A stretch of 64,000 bases of DNA from JAZDCJ01 sp036311985 (lineage in GTDB: Bacteria; Actinomycetota; Actinomycetes; Actinomycetales; Micrococcaceae), in the NCBI RefSeq assembly GCF_036311985.1, contig NZ_JAZDCJ010000028.1. One strand, 5' to 3'. A program made the translations under genes and the position numbers. Under the pieces are notes generated by a model. It ran no database searches, had not been told where the DNA came from, and saw only the letters and a list, made by a program, of their open reading frames with translations. Below are positions 1 to 8,247 of this stretch, piece by piece; within the stretch, counting starts at the first letter, position 1, and every line of letters begins with the position of its first letter.

Positions 1-1
1 C

Positions 2-778
2 TGGGCCGGACGCAAGTGGGTGCTGCCGATCCCGTCGATCCTCGGCCAGGCGGACGCCGAGCACGAGGCCAACCCGCCGCGCTTCGCGACCGTGGTCTCC
101 GTGCTGCTGCTCCCGCTGCTCCTGATCTTCCTCAACACGGGCCTGAACACGCTCAACTCCGCGGGCGTCCTGCCCGAGGGCTCCGCCGACACGCTCTGGT
201 ACCAGGTCCTGCGCACGCTCGGCGACACCCCCGTCGCGCTCCTGATCTCCCTCCTCGTTGCCGCCCTCGCACTCGGGCTGCGCCGCGGCATGAACTCCAC
301 CGCGATCGAGCAGGTCATGGAGCAGGCGCTCGGCCCCGTCTGCTCCGTCATCCTCATCACGGGCGCCGGCGGCATGTTCGGCGGCGTCCTGCGCACCTCC
401 GGCATCGGCGACGCACTCGCCGACGTCCTGGGCGACCTCGGCGTCCCGCTCCTGCTGGCCGGCTTCCTGATCTCCGGCGTCCTGCGCATCGCCCAGGGCT
501 CGGCGACCGTGGCCCTGACGACGACCGCGGGGCTGCTCACGACCGCCGTCGCGGCCGCCGGGATGAACGACTTCCAGCTCGCCACGATGGTCGTGGCCGT
601 CGCCGCGGGCTCGGTGATCGCCTCGCACGTCAACGACTCGGGCTTCTGGCTCGTCGGCCGCTTCTTCGAGATGGACGTCAAGACGACCCTGAAGACGTGG
701 ACCGTGCTCGAGACGCTCATCGGCGTCATGGGCTTCGGAATCGCGGCCGGTATCTTCGCCCTGGCCTCGATCGGCTGA
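2..778 (+). CDS. GntP-family gluconate:H+ symporter, C-terminal part
   Basis: The gene enters from the left edge and its start is outside the window. The 258 residues visible are hydrophobic, with repeated membrane segments and the signature stretches ITGAGGMFGGVL and RIAQGSATVALTTTAG, which are typical of the C-terminal half of GntP permeases that import gluconate or related sugar acids with protons. The frame begins at base 2 (WAGRKWVLPIP). It ends 21 bp before the stop of the convergent gene at 800-1573. The family is clear; the exact substrate is not. A short gnd gene lies 48 kb away and is not linked to it. Confidence 0.88.
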   Translation, partial: WAGRKWVLPIPSILGQADAEHEANPPRFATVVSVLLLPLLLIFLNTGLNTLNSAGVLPEGSADTLWYQVLRTLGDTPVALLISLLVAALALGLRRGMNSTAIEQVMEQALGPVCSVILITGAGGMFGGVLRTSGIGDALADVLGDLGVPLLLAGFLISGVLRIAQGSATVALTTTAGLLTTAVAAAGMNDFQLATMVVAVAAGSVIASHVNDSGFWLVGRFFEMDVKTTLKTWTVLETLIGVMGFGIAAGIFALASIG

Positions 779-799
779 CGCCCGGGCCGCGGCCGGCGC

Positions 800-1573
800 T
801 CAGCGCTTGCCGCGGCCCCCGGGCTTGCGCGGGCCGCCCTTGCCGGAGCCCTTCGGCTTCCCGGAGCCCTTGGACGGCCCCGCACCCTTTGATCCGCCGG
901 CACGCTGGCCGCCCCGGGTCGACGGGGCGGCCGAGGACTGCCGCCGCTTCTGCGCCTTCGCGGCCTCGGCCTGCTGGCGCTCCTGCACGGACGGCTGCCG
1001 GGACGAATTGGCGCCGCGCCCGCGCACGATCCCCACGAACTCCTCGATGAGCGGATCCTCGGGATCGTCGCCCTGCGGCCGGCGCCACGCCAGGCCGATC
1101 CGCGTCGTCGGCGCCCCGGCGAGCACGCGGTGGACCACGTCCTTGCGCTGGTACTGGCGGGCCACGGACAGGGGCAGCACCACGACCCCGGCGCCGGAAC
1201 CGACGACCTCGAGCGCCATCCGCACCCCGCCGATCTCGGGCGGGTAGTCGTCGAGGTCCAGGACGGTGAAGCCGGCGAGCTCGGAGGCGGGGACCTCGTC
1301 GTCGTACAGTTCGACGTCGTGCTCCTTCGGTGCGCACACGACCGGAAGCTCCTCGTAGAGCGGGATGACGTGGAGCGCCGCCCCCGCGGGGGACTGCCCG
1401 TCGGGGAAGCGGAGGAACACGAGCTCGGCCCCGCCCCCCTCGAGCACCTCGAGCGGGTCGCCGGACTCGAGCAGTCGGGCCTCGACGGGCGCGTCGGGAT
1501 AGCGGTCCCGCCAGCGGTCCAGCCACTTGCCCGGCGTGACCCCGGGGACGAACGCGATTCTCAGTCCTGGCAC
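800..1573 (-). CDS. LysR-type effector-domain protein without a DNA-binding domain
   Basis: This 257-residue protein matches the periplasmic-binding-like effector domain of LysR regulators (residues about 1-190, for example GSGAGVVVLPLSVAR), but has no N-terminal helix-turn-helix. The C-terminal 65 residues are a basic, low-complexity tail rich in Lys, Gly, Pro and Ser that could bind nucleic acid, though this is only inference. The ATG at 1573 is 38 bp from the divergent DUF5997 start, so the two share a promoter region. I recall the same pairing in other actinobacteria. The function is unknown; it could be a ligand sensor acting by protein contact. Confidence 0.75.
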   Translation of the reverse strand: MPGLRIAFVPGVTPGKWLDRWRDRYPDAPVEARLLESGDPLEVLEGGGAELVFLRFPDGQSPAGAALHVIPLYEELPVVCAPKEHDVELYDDEVPASELAGFTVLDLDDYPPEIGGVRMALEVVGSGAGVVVLPLSVARQYQRKDVVHRVLAGAPTTRIGLAWRRPQGDDPEDPLIEEFVGIVRGRGANSSRQPSVQERQQAEAAKAQKRRQSSAAPSTRGGQRAGGSKGAGPSKGSGKPKGSGKGGPRKPGGRGKR

Positions 1574-1611
1574 GCACCCACCCTACCGCCGCGGCCGGTA
1601 CCCTTGAGGTC

Positions 1612-2010
1612 ATGAGTCCCAAGACCCCGCAGACCATGAAGCCTGCCACCGCCGCGAAGAAGCTCGGCATCTACCTCTCCGCCGCACCCGCGGAGTTCCA
1701 GGAGAACGGGGTCACGCGCGAGGCGCTGAACGAGCTCCTCAACGAGCCGCCGCAGTGGCTCGTGGACCTGCGCCAGAACGGTCCGCACCCGCGCCCCGTC
1801 GTGGCGCAGAAGCTCAACGTCTCCATCTCCGGTCTGGCCCGCGCTGGCATCACCGAGGCCCTGACGACCGCCGAGATCGAGGCGCTGCTCGCCGACCGTC
1901 CGGAGTGGCTCCAGGCCGAGCGCGCCAACATGGCCGCCGTCCGCGCCGAGGAGAAGCGCGTCCGCGAGGCCGCCGCGGCGAAGCAGGGTTCAGGGCCCGC
2001 CGACGCCTGA
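1612..2010 (+). CDS. DUF5997 family protein
   Basis: A 132-residue soluble, mostly helical protein that matches what I know of the actinobacterial DUF5997 family, with the typical segments AAKKLGIYLSAAP and NEPPQWLVDLRQNGPHPRPVVAQKLN. The middle looks like a winged or helix-turn-helix fold (VVAQKLNVSISGLARAGI), so DNA binding is possible but unproven. It is transcribed away from the LysR-effector-domain gene across a 38-bp gap. If it does bind DNA, it might supply the DNA contact that its neighbour lacks. It is followed by a very strong terminator hairpin. Confidence 0.75.
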   Translation: MSPKTPQTMKPATAAKKLGIYLSAAPAEFQENGVTREALNELLNEPPQWLVDLRQNGPHPRPVVAQKLNVSISGLARAGITEALTTAEIEALLADRPEWLQAERANMAAVRAEEKRVREAAAAKQGSGPADA

Positions 2011-2030
2011 CGGGCGGACCCGAAGACAGC

Positions 2031-2076
2031 ACGACGCCGGGGCCCCCTTCCGTCCGGAAGGGGGCCCCGGCGTCGT
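2031..2076. terminator. Bidirectional terminator hairpin, 22-bp perfect arms
   Basis: The arms at 2031-2052 and 2055-2076 are perfect inverted copies around a 2-base centre, with a GC-rich stem. It sits between the convergent ends of the DUF5997 gene (2010) and the UspA gene (2116) and can serve both. Confidence 0.85.
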
Positions 2077-2115
2077 ACCCGGCCCTGGTGCCCGCCCCCG
2101 AAGGACCGCGGCCCG

Positions 2116-2547
2116 CTAGCTGGCCGTCTTGACGATGTACACGTCGCAGGGGGCGTTGAGCGCGGTGGCGCTCGCGACCGAGCCGAGCACGCGGCCCAGC
2201 CCCTTCATGCCGACGTTGCCGACGACGATCAGCTGGGCGCTGCTGCGCGTGGCCTCCTCGACGAGCGCCTCGGCCGGCTTGCCCTTGACGGCGACGGCCT
2301 CGACCTGGGCGCCGGGGACCTGCTCGCGCAGCTTCACGGCGGTCTTCTCGGCGAGCTTCTGCGCCTGCTCCGCGTCGTCGAGGATCCAGGTATCGCTGCC
2401 GATCTGCACCACCTCGGTGTTGTCCTTTGCGTGGGCGGTGACGACGCGCAGCGTCGCGCCGAGGCCCGCGGCGACGGTGGCCGCCCGCGAGGCGGCCTTG
2501 AAGGACGTCTCGCTGCCGTCGACCCCGACGATGACCGTTCCTGACAT
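2116..2547 (-). CDS. Universal stress protein, UspA family
   Basis: A 143-residue single-domain Usp. It starts with the typical beta strand and Asp (GTVIVGVDGSETS) and ends with the nucleotide-loop type motif GNVGMKGLGRVLGSV followed by APCDVYIV. The loop has eight rather than the usual nine residues between the second Gly and Gly-Ser, so ATP binding is likely but not certain. The ATG at 2547 follows an AGGAGG ribosome site. The stop codon of the upstream dienelactone hydrolase gene is 20 bp away, so the two form an operon. The role is presumably stress survival; no specific stimulus can be read from the sequence. Confidence 0.9.
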   Translation of the reverse strand: MSGTVIVGVDGSETSFKAASRAATVAAGLGATLRVVTAHAKDNTEVVQIGSDTWILDDAEQAQKLAEKTAVKLREQVPGAQVEAVAVKGKPAEALVEEATRSSAQLIVVGNVGMKGLGRVLGSVASATALNAPCDVYIVKTAS

Positions 2548-2567
2548 GTGTTCCTCCTGGGTTGGTG

Positions 2568-3266
2568 TTACTTGACGTGCTGGTGCAGGAACGCGAGGGA
2601 GCGTTCCCAGGCCTGGCGGGACGCCTCGGGGCGGTAGTTGCCCTGCGGGTTGGCGTCGTTGTGGAAGGCGTGCGGGGCGTCGTAGTAGAAGAACTCGACG
2701 TCGGCCCCGGACTCGCGGCGGATCTGCTCCTCCTGGGCGCGGGCCTGCTCCACGGGGTAGAAGCCGTCCTGCTCGGCGTAGTGGCCCTGGACCGCGGCGG
2801 TGAGCCGCGCGTAGGAGTCCGGGACGGCCTGGCCCACGCCGTAGTAGGGGACGGCCGCCGAGACCCTGGGCCCCTGCTGCGCGGCGAGCGCCAGGACGAA
2901 TCCACCGCCCATGCAGAAGCCGATCGCCCCGACGGTCTCCGACGTCACGGCGTCGAGGGAGAGCAGGTGGTCCACGGCGCCGGCGAGCAGGCGGGCGCCG
3001 TCCTCGGCAGGCAGGCGGGACATCATCTCGACGGCCTCGTCGCCGTCGTGCGTGATCCAGCCGCCGTAGAGGTCCGGCGCGAGCGCGACGAAGCCCTCGG
3101 CCGCGAGCCGGTCCGCGACGTCCCGGATGTGGTCCGTGAGGCCCCACCATTCCTGGATGACGATCACGCCGGGGCCCGAGCCCGACTCCGGCAGTGCGAG
3201 GTAGCCGTGGGCGGGCGTGCCCGCCGAGTCGAAGGCGGTGTTCTGGTGCGGGGTCTTCTCGGCCAC
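2568..3266 (-). CDS. Dienelactone hydrolase family protein
   Basis: A 232-residue alpha/beta hydrolase. The family triad is visible: nucleophile Cys in GFCMGGG (about residue 117), Asp in AEQDGF and His in DAPHAFHND. The N-terminal [10 protein letters not shown] and APDLYGG stretches are typical of DLH proteins that open lactone rings of chloroaromatic breakdown products or act as general esterases. No other aromatic-degradation gene is nearby, so the substrate is unknown. It is the first gene of a two-gene operon with the UspA gene. The length matches the family. Confidence 0.9.
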   Translation of the reverse strand: MAEKTPHQNTAFDSAGTPAHGYLALPESGSGPGVIVIQEWWGLTDHIRDVADRLAAEGFVALAPDLYGGWITHDGDEAVEMMSRLPAEDGARLLAGAVDHLLSLDAVTSETVGAIGFCMGGGFVLALAAQQGPRVSAAVPYYGVGQAVPDSYARLTAAVQGHYAEQDGFYPVEQARAQEEQIRRESGADVEFFYYDAPHAFHNDANPQGNYRPEASRQAWERSLAFLHQHVK

Positions 3267-3411
3267 GCAGGCTCCTTCCGAGGTTGCGGTTCCCGGTACC
3301 CGGCCAGTCTATGCGGGGCCGTCAACGCCCGCACGGGACAGGCCGGTGACAAGGACGGCCATCGGGGGCTACCTTGGGGATCACCATCGGCCTGCAGGGG
3401 AAGGACCGGCA

Positions 3412-4368
3412 ATGAATCCATCACCACTCGCATCGAGGCTCGGGGCGGAGTTCCTGGGCACGTTCGTCCTGGTCTTCGGCGGCTGCGGAGCCGCGGTCTT
3501 CGCGGCCAGCGTGGTCACGGACCAGGACATCAACATGGGCATCGGCTTCCTCGGGGTGGCCCTCGCGTTCGGCCTGACCGTGCTGGTCATGGCCTACGCC
3601 GTCGGACACATCTCGGGCGGCCACTTCAACCCGGCGGTGACGCTCGGGGCGCTCCTCGCGGGGCGGATCGACCGCGGCTCGGTGCTCCCCTACTGGGTGG
3701 CGCAGCTCGTGGGAGCGACCGTCGCCGGCGCCCTCCTGCTGCTCATCGCGACGGGCAAGGAGGGCTTCGACCCGGTCGCGTCGGGGTTCGCGTCCAACGG
3801 CTTCGGGGAGCGGTCACCGGACGGCTATTCGCTGGCCGCGGCGCTCTTGATCGAGGTGGTGCTGACGGCCGTGTTCCTCTTCGTGATCCTCGGGGCGACC
3901 GACTCACGGGCGCCCGCGGGCTTCGCGCCGATCGCGATCGGCCTGGCGCTGACCCTGATCCACCTCGTCTCGATCCCGGTGACCAACACGTCCGTGAATC
4001 CGGCCCGCTCCCTCGGCGTCGCCTGGTTCGCCGGTCCCGAGGCGCTCGGCCAGGTGTGGTTGTTCATCGTGGCACCGCTGATCGGCGCGGCGATCGCGGG
4101 CCTGAGCTACAAGTACCTCTTCCCGAACACGGAGGACGGGGTCCTGGAGTGCCGAAGGCCAAACAGGACAACGCCGGCGCCCACCCCCCGGGGTGGGCGC
4201 CGGCGTCGTCCGCCGTTTCCGCGCCGACGAGGCGCGTGCGCGGGGATCGGGTCCCCTGCGCGCCAACTCAGGCCGGGCGGTGGCGCTGCTGCCGGGGCGT
4301 CCCCTGGCGGCGCTGCCACCAGCGGTCGATCACGAGGGCCGCGAGGATCCACGCGCCGAGGGCGGTGA
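3412..4368 (+). CDS. aqpZ: Aquaporin (MIP family) with an unusual C-terminal extension
   Basis: Residues 1-240 are a normal six-helix aquaporin with both NPA boxes ([11 protein letters not shown] and [11 protein letters not shown]) and the first-helix motif [14 protein letters not shown], consistent with an AqpZ-type water channel. After [11 protein letters not shown] the frame stays open for about 75 more residues that are Arg/Pro/Gly-rich and unlike the family. This tail is encoded by a 17-bp terminator-like hairpin (4171-4206) and then overlaps the convergent holin-like gene by 101 bp. The natural end was probably near 4153, where one base change (TGC to TGA) would give a stop. I infer stop loss or a sequence error. 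The ATG at 3412 follows GGAAGGA. Confidence 0.85.
   Translation: MNPSPLASRLGAEFLGTFVLVFGGCGAAVFAASVVTDQDINMGIGFLGVALAFGLTVLVMAYAVGHISGGHFNPAVTLGALLAGRIDRGSVLPYWVAQLVGATVAGALLLLIATGKEGFDPVASGFASNGFGERSPDGYSLAAALLIEVVLTAVFLFVILGATDSRAPAGFAPIAIGLALTLIHLVSIPVTNTSVNPARSLGVAWFAGPEALGQVWLFIVAPLIGAAIAGLSYKYLFPNTEDGVLECRRPNRTTPAPTPRGGRRRRPPFPRRRGACAGIGSPARQLRPGGGAAAGASPGGAATSGRSRGPRGSTRRGR
4171..4206. terminator. Terminator-like hairpin inside the aquaporin reading frame
   Basis: The perfect 17-bp arms at 4171-4187 and 4190-4206 pair around CC and extend outward with one mismatch. The position is what one expects for a bidirectional terminator between the aquaporin gene and the convergent membrane protein gene, yet the aquaporin frame reads through it. 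Confidence 0.75.
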
Positions 4369-4684
4369 CGAGCCAGACGAGCACGGTGGCGGCGACCCAC
4401 GCGAGGCCCCCGGTGATCTCGAGCCCGCCCGGGAACAGGGTGGCCACCCACAGCGCCAGGAGCGTGGACACCAGGCCGATCCCGCCGAGGACGGCGGAGG
4501 CGTACTTACGGGCCATGTTGAACACAAACGGCGCGAGGATGGCCTGCGCGGCCGTGAAGATGCCGACGGCTACGAGGAAGCCGCCGAGCTGGAGCGTGAC
4601 GCCCTCGATGACCCAGGAGGCCACGAGGAGCGCGAGGGCGGAGCCGATCAGGTTGACGGCGATGGACAGGAGCAGGCGGATCAT
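4268..4684 (-). CDS. Four-helix membrane protein, phage-holin-like family
   Basis: A 138-residue protein with four predicted membrane helices ([21 protein letters not shown], then [38 protein letters not shown] and [19 protein letters not shown]). It resembles the actinobacterial chromosomal family annotated as phage holin family protein. There are no phage genes around it, so the name reflects fold rather than a lytic role. The start at 4684 is 15 bp after the stop of the upstream SHOCT-domain gene, so the two are probably cotranscribed. The function is unknown. Confidence 0.7.
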   Translation of the reverse strand: MIRLLLSIAVNLIGSALALLVASWVIEGVTLQLGGFLVAVGIFTAAQAILAPFVFNMARKYASAVLGGIGLVSTLLALWVATLFPGGLEITGGLAWVAATVLVWLVTALGAWILAALVIDRWWQRRQGTPRQQRHRPA

Positions 4685-4699
4685 GGCCTCTTCCCTCCC

Positions 4700-5098
4700 C
4701 TAGGCGGGGGCGCCCGCGAGGGCGCGCTTCTTGAGCTGCTCGAACTCGTCCGCCGAGACGGTTCCGGAATCGAGCAGCGCCTTGGCCCGGGAGATCTCCT
4801 CGGCCGGGCTCGGCGCGGTGAAGGAACGGATGTAGTGCTCGGTGGCCTCCTGGGCCTCCTGCTGGCGCAGACTCGTGCGCACGGCCATGGTGCGGCCGCG
4901 GACGACGAGGTAGACGAGCGCCGTCAAGAGCGGCAGGAACACGAGGCAGACGAGCCAGAGCGCCTTCCACCAGCCGCCCAGTTCCTTGTCCCGGAAGAGG
5001 TCGCTGACCACGGCGATGACCGCGAACAGCGCAGAAATGAAGACAAAAGCCCAGAAGAACAAGACGATGATGCTCCAGAGAGAGCCCAGGATGTCCAT
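4700..5098 (-). CDS. Membrane protein with PLD-nuclease N-terminal helices and SHOCT domain
   Basis: A 132-residue protein. The N-terminus has two membrane helices separated by a short basic loop (IIVLFFWAFVFISALFAVIA, then LWLVCLVFLPLLTALVYLVV), the pattern called phospholipase D N-terminal domain. The C-terminus is a SHOCT motif (AEEISRAKALLDSGTVSADE, then FEQLKKRAL), a short helical module seen at the ends of many small membrane proteins. The ATG at 5098 has GAGGT eight bases upstream. It leads the operon with the holin-like gene. The function is unknown; similar proteins are often linked to membrane stress. Confidence 0.75.
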   Translation of the reverse strand: MDILGSLWSIIVLFFWAFVFISALFAVIAVVSDLFRDKELGGWWKALWLVCLVFLPLLTALVYLVVRGRTMAVRTSLRQQEAQEATEHYIRSFTAPSPAEEISRAKALLDSGTVSADEFEQLKKRALAGAPA

Positions 5099-5251
5099 GG
5101 CCACGTACCTCGCATTGAAGCAGTGCGCCCGGATGCGTCTCCGGGTGGACGGTCTCACAGGAAGGCCGGTATCGCCATCATCCCAGCCCAGGGGCGGATT
5201 GGTAAGTGATGGTTTCCGCATCGTTGCGCCGCCAGCCGATGCGGGGGAACG

Positions 5252-5287
5252 GCGAAGGCCCCGGATCATCCGATCCGGGGCCTTCGC
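5252..5287 (-). terminator. Original terminator of tRNA-Leu, now displaced
   Basis: The 16-bp perfect arms 5252-5267 and 5272-5287 surround a 4-base loop. The hairpin starts 8 bp beyond the left attachment repeat, which is the displaced copy of the tRNA-Leu 3' end. Before the element inserted, this hairpin must have followed the tRNA directly. The rest of the gap 5099-5251 contains only the upstream region of the gene ending at 4700, and I see no gene in it. Confidence 0.7.
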
Positions 5288-5294
5288 GACTCGT

Positions 5295-5316
5295 GTGCGC
5301 GAGGGGGGACTTGAAC
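5295..5316. repeat. Left attachment site (attL core)
   Basis: A 22-base direct repeat identical to 16543-16564. It is the displaced original 3' end of tRNA-Leu (T-arm and acceptor 3' strand). An imperfect inverted repeat spans it: 5291-5308 pairs with CCCCCTCGCACACGA at 5326-5340, which may be core-type integrase sites or a hairpin. Confidence 0.85.
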
Positions 5317-5434
5317 TGATCCGTTCCCCCTCGCACACGAAATCGTGAATCGGCGTTCTGCCGCATGATTCCGCGCTTTCTGCGAGGCCCACCTGTGGAT
5401 AACTGCACCGCGATTCACAACCTAGCAGCGTCGG

Positions 5435-5454
5435 TAGCACATGAGTTAGCACAT
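5435..5454. repeat. Left arm-type integrase sites (two TAGCACAT copies)
   Basis: TAGCACAT occurs at 5435-5442 and 5447-5454, with a 12-bp period, about 120 bp inside attL. The same AGCACAT pair with the same period and orientation occurs next to attR. This matches the arm sites bound by the N-terminal domain of tyrosine integrases. The gap 5317-5482 holds no gene. Confidence 0.65.
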
Positions 5455-5482
5455 GAAATCGGGCCGGATCACGAGAAGCGGC

Positions 5483-6220
5483 CTATCCGATGGCCACGCC
5501 AAAGAGTGCCCCAATGGCGTATGTGGCGATCATGGTCGCTGAGCCCATGACCACGTTCCGGAGAATTGCGCGACCGCGCGGCGCGCCACCGAGCGCAGCG
5601 CTGATCCAACCGGTGAGGAAGAGGCCGATCACAACTGCGATGGCTGCGATCCAAACTCGGTGTCCGCCGACGGGGAGCAAGATCATGATGAGTGGGATCA
5701 GCGCTCCAACGGCGAACGCAATGAACGATGACACGGCGGCTGCCCACGGGCTTGTGAACTCTTCATGGTCGATTCCGAGTTCGACCTCTGCGTGAGCGGC
5801 GAGAGCGTCCGTCTCGGTAAGCTGCACCGCGACCTGATGTGCGAGGTCATCTGAGAGGCCCCGCTGTCGATAGAGCTCGGTGAGTTCTTCAAGCTCCTCC
5901 TCGGGCATGGTTTCGAGCTCCCACCGTTCTTTTGCGATGAGCGCTTTCTCTGTGTCGCGTTGGGTGCTCACCGAAACATACTCTCCGCCAGCCATTGAGA
6001 ACGCCCCGGCAACTACGGCGGCGATACCGGCCGTCGCGATTGCCAGTACGTTGTTTGGTGTAGCGGCAGCGACACCGACGACGACACCCGCGGTAGAGAC
6101 GATGCCGTCGTTTGCGCCGAGCACCCCTGCACGTAGCCAGTTCAAACGTTGGCCCACGTTCTGCAGGTGGGCTTCGCCGGGATGCGGCGTGGTGCTTGAG
6201 TTGGATGCCATATTGTTCAT
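5483..6220 (-). CDS. VIT1/CCC1 family Fe2+/Mn2+ transporter
   Basis: A 245-residue membrane protein of the vacuolar iron transporter family. It begins with the conserved LRAGVLGANDGIVSTAGVVVG, has the second helix followed by MAGGEYVSVSTQRD, then the acidic cytosolic metal-binding region (EEELEELTELYRQRGLSDDL) and three C-terminal helices. Family members export or sequester Fe2+ or Mn2+. The ATG at 6220 overlaps the stop of the P-type ATPase gene by 4 bp, so translation is coupled; a second in-frame ATG lies at 6211. It is the last gene of the metal operon, 167 bp inside attL. The two likely form one detoxification unit. Confidence 0.88.
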   Translation of the reverse strand: MNNMASNSSTTPHPGEAHLQNVGQRLNWLRAGVLGANDGIVSTAGVVVGVAAATPNNVLAIATAGIAAVVAGAFSMAGGEYVSVSTQRDTEKALIAKERWELETMPEEELEELTELYRQRGLSDDLAHQVAVQLTETDALAAHAEVELGIDHEEFTSPWAAAVSSFIAFAVGALIPLIMILLPVGGHRVWIAAIAVVIGLFLTGWISAALGGAPRGRAILRNVVMGSATMIATYAIGALFGVAIG

Positions 6221-8175
6221 TTCCTGTCTTGGGTCGTGCTGAAGTGAAGTTGTTCCGTCGATGCGACTGGTGATGATCGTGTGATTCGCTCAGATCGTGG
6301 GCCGACTGCACGGAGTGCGCCGAGGATGGCCACCAGGTCAACGACTTCTTGCAGCCACGCGCCGAGGAGTGCTGGGAGGAACCCGAAGGCGGCGATGAGC
6401 ATGAGGCCGACGCTGATGATGATGCCGAGCCAGATGCTTTGCAGTGCGATCCGCACGGTGTCCTTGCCGATGCTCACCGCGCGCGGCAGGGCCGAGAGCG
6501 TGTCGTAGCGGTTCACGATGTCCGCAGACTCCGATGCTGCGGTTGCACCGCGCGCCCCCATTGCGAAGCCAATATCCGCAGCAGCGAGCACCGGGGCATC
6601 GTTGAGGCCGTCACCGACCATGATGAGCGGGCGGGGCTGCACGCTACTGACAATGCGAACTTTGTCGCCGGGGCGGCACTCCGCGTGCACCTCGCTGATT
6701 CCAAGGCGCCGCGCGATGGGTTCGGCGGTGGCTGCAACGTCTCCGGTGACCATGAGCGTACGCTCGATACCGAGTGCGCTCAGCTGACGGAGAGCCTGGG
6801 CTGCTTCTTCGCGCACTTGGTCGCGCATGACGATGGCTCCGGCGAAACGGCCATCGACTGAGACGTAGATTGCGAGTTCCCCAGGAGCAAGGTCTGCCAG
6901 CACGAGGTCCGGCGCGGAGTGGCGCACCCAGGAGGGCTTGCCGACACGAACCGTCACTGCCTCAGGTGCGTCAGGAGTGCGGAACACAGCCGCGACTCCG
7001 TTTGTCGCGATCTCCTCGGCATGTTCGGCTTCGACGAGCGACAAGCCGTGCTGTTTCGCGGCCTGCACGACGGAGTCCGCAAGCACGTGAGAGGAGTACA
7101 CCTCCGCTGAGGCTGCGAAACGCAGCAGCTCGTCTTCGCTGGCGCGGTCGGCGGGCAGAAGGCGTTCGAGCACTGGCTTGCCGGTAGTGATGGTGCCGGT
7201 CTTATCGAATGCCGCCGAGCGGGCTCGTGAAAGCTGTTCGAGGGTGCCGCCGCCCTTGACGATCAGCCCGAACCTCGCGGCACGGCTCATGCCACCGAGA
7301 AACGCGACCGGCGCGGCGATCAGCAGCGGGCATGGGGTCGCCACCACCAGCACCTCGGCAAACCGGACAGCCTCTCCACTGACCGCCCACGCGATCCCGG
7401 CGATCACGAGCGCGAGCACTGTGAACGGCACCGCGTACCGATCTGCGAGCCGCACGACTTTGGCTTTGCTCCCCGCGGCTTGTTCGACGAGCCGAACAAT
7501 CTGCTGATACTCGCTCTCGGCGGCCGGAGCCGCAGCCCGCATGGTGACTGCGGCTTGTCCATTCACCGCACCGCTCGACACTTTCTCTCCCGCGTCACGC
7601 TCAACGGGCAGACTTTCACCGGTCAATGACGACTCATCGAACACGGCGTGCTCGGAGACGAGGATCGAGTCCACAGGCACGAGTGCACCCGGCCGCACCA
7701 ACAACAGATCACCCACCTCGACTTCTTCGACCGGTATGTCCTCGGTCGTGACCTCGGCAGTATGCCCGTGCATGTCCGCGCCGGGTGCGCTTGGGGCGAG
7801 GATGCGCGTGGCCTGCTGGGGTGCCTTACGCAGCAGCGCGGTCAGTTCCCGCTTCGAACGGTTCTCAGCGTAATCTTCGAGGGCCGCCCCGCCGGTGAGC
7901 ATCAGCACCACCACGAGCGCCGCCCACGGCTCCCCAACGAGCACTGCAGCGGTGATTGCCGTCACCGCAAGAATGTCGAGCCCGGCGTGCCCTCGGATGA
8001 GCTGCCGGATCATCCCGACCGCCTCCCACCCGGCAATCACGAGCGCATACGCACCCACAATCCAGCTGGCCGACTCAATGGCCGGAGTCGCTAAAAGAAC
8101 CAACCCGATCATAGCCACCAACAGTGTTGCGATCACGAGTGGATATGCCCTGACCAGAGATGAAAAACGGCTCAT
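6217..8175 (-). CDS. P1B-type heavy-metal translocating ATPase
   Basis: A 652-residue P-type ATPase with no N-terminal metal-binding domain. Visible are the actuator loop (LTGES), the phosphorylation site DKTGTITTGKP, the hinge GDGLNDAPVLAAADIG and about eight membrane helices. The ion-pathway motif is TPCPL rather than CPC or SPC, and the last helix carries QEVVD. The usual His-Pro of the nucleotide domain is His-Val (SSHVLADS). These features set it apart from classic Cu and Zn/Cd pumps. Fe, Ni, Co or Mn are plausible, helped by the coupled VIT gene, but the metal is not proven. The ATG at 8175 follows GGGAGGA. Confidence 0.88.
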   Translation of the reverse strand: MSRFSSLVRAYPLVIATLLVAMIGLVLLATPAIESASWIVGAYALVIAGWEAVGMIRQLIRGHAGLDILAVTAITAAVLVGEPWAALVVVLMLTGGAALEDYAENRSKRELTALLRKAPQQATRILAPSAPGADMHGHTAEVTTEDIPVEEVEVGDLLLVRPGALVPVDSILVSEHAVFDESSLTGESLPVERDAGEKVSSGAVNGQAAVTMRAAAPAAESEYQQIVRLVEQAAGSKAKVVRLADRYAVPFTVLALVIAGIAWAVSGEAVRFAEVLVVATPCPLLIAAPVAFLGGMSRAARFGLIVKGGGTLEQLSRARSAAFDKTGTITTGKPVLERLLPADRASEDELLRFAASAEVYSSHVLADSVVQAAKQHGLSLVEAEHAEEIATNGVAAVFRTPDAPEAVTVRVGKPSWVRHSAPDLVLADLAPGELAIYVSVDGRFAGAIVMRDQVREEAAQALRQLSALGIERTLMVTGDVAATAEPIARRLGISEVHAECRPGDKVRIVSSVQPRPLIMVGDGLNDAPVLAAADIGFAMGARGATAASESADIVNRYDTLSALPRAVSIGKDTVRIALQSIWLGIIISVGLMLIAAFGFLPALLGAWLQEVVDLVAILGALRAVGPRSERITRSSPVASTEQLHFSTTQDRK

Positions 8176-8247
8176 GCTTCAATCCTCCCAGGCGGGCACG
8201 CTTCTCGCATTGTTGGCCAGCCTCGCCTGAGTATCCGCGTAGCGCGT

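Noticed and set aside
4268..4684. Holin-like protein as a sign of a prophage.
   Set aside because: No phage structural, lysis or replication gene is nearby; the family is common in actinobacterial chromosomes.
5394..5402. A perfect DnaA box (TGTGGATAA) just inside the element's left end.
   Set aside because: A single 9-bp match, without clustering, is expected by chance; it is not evidence for an origin in the element.
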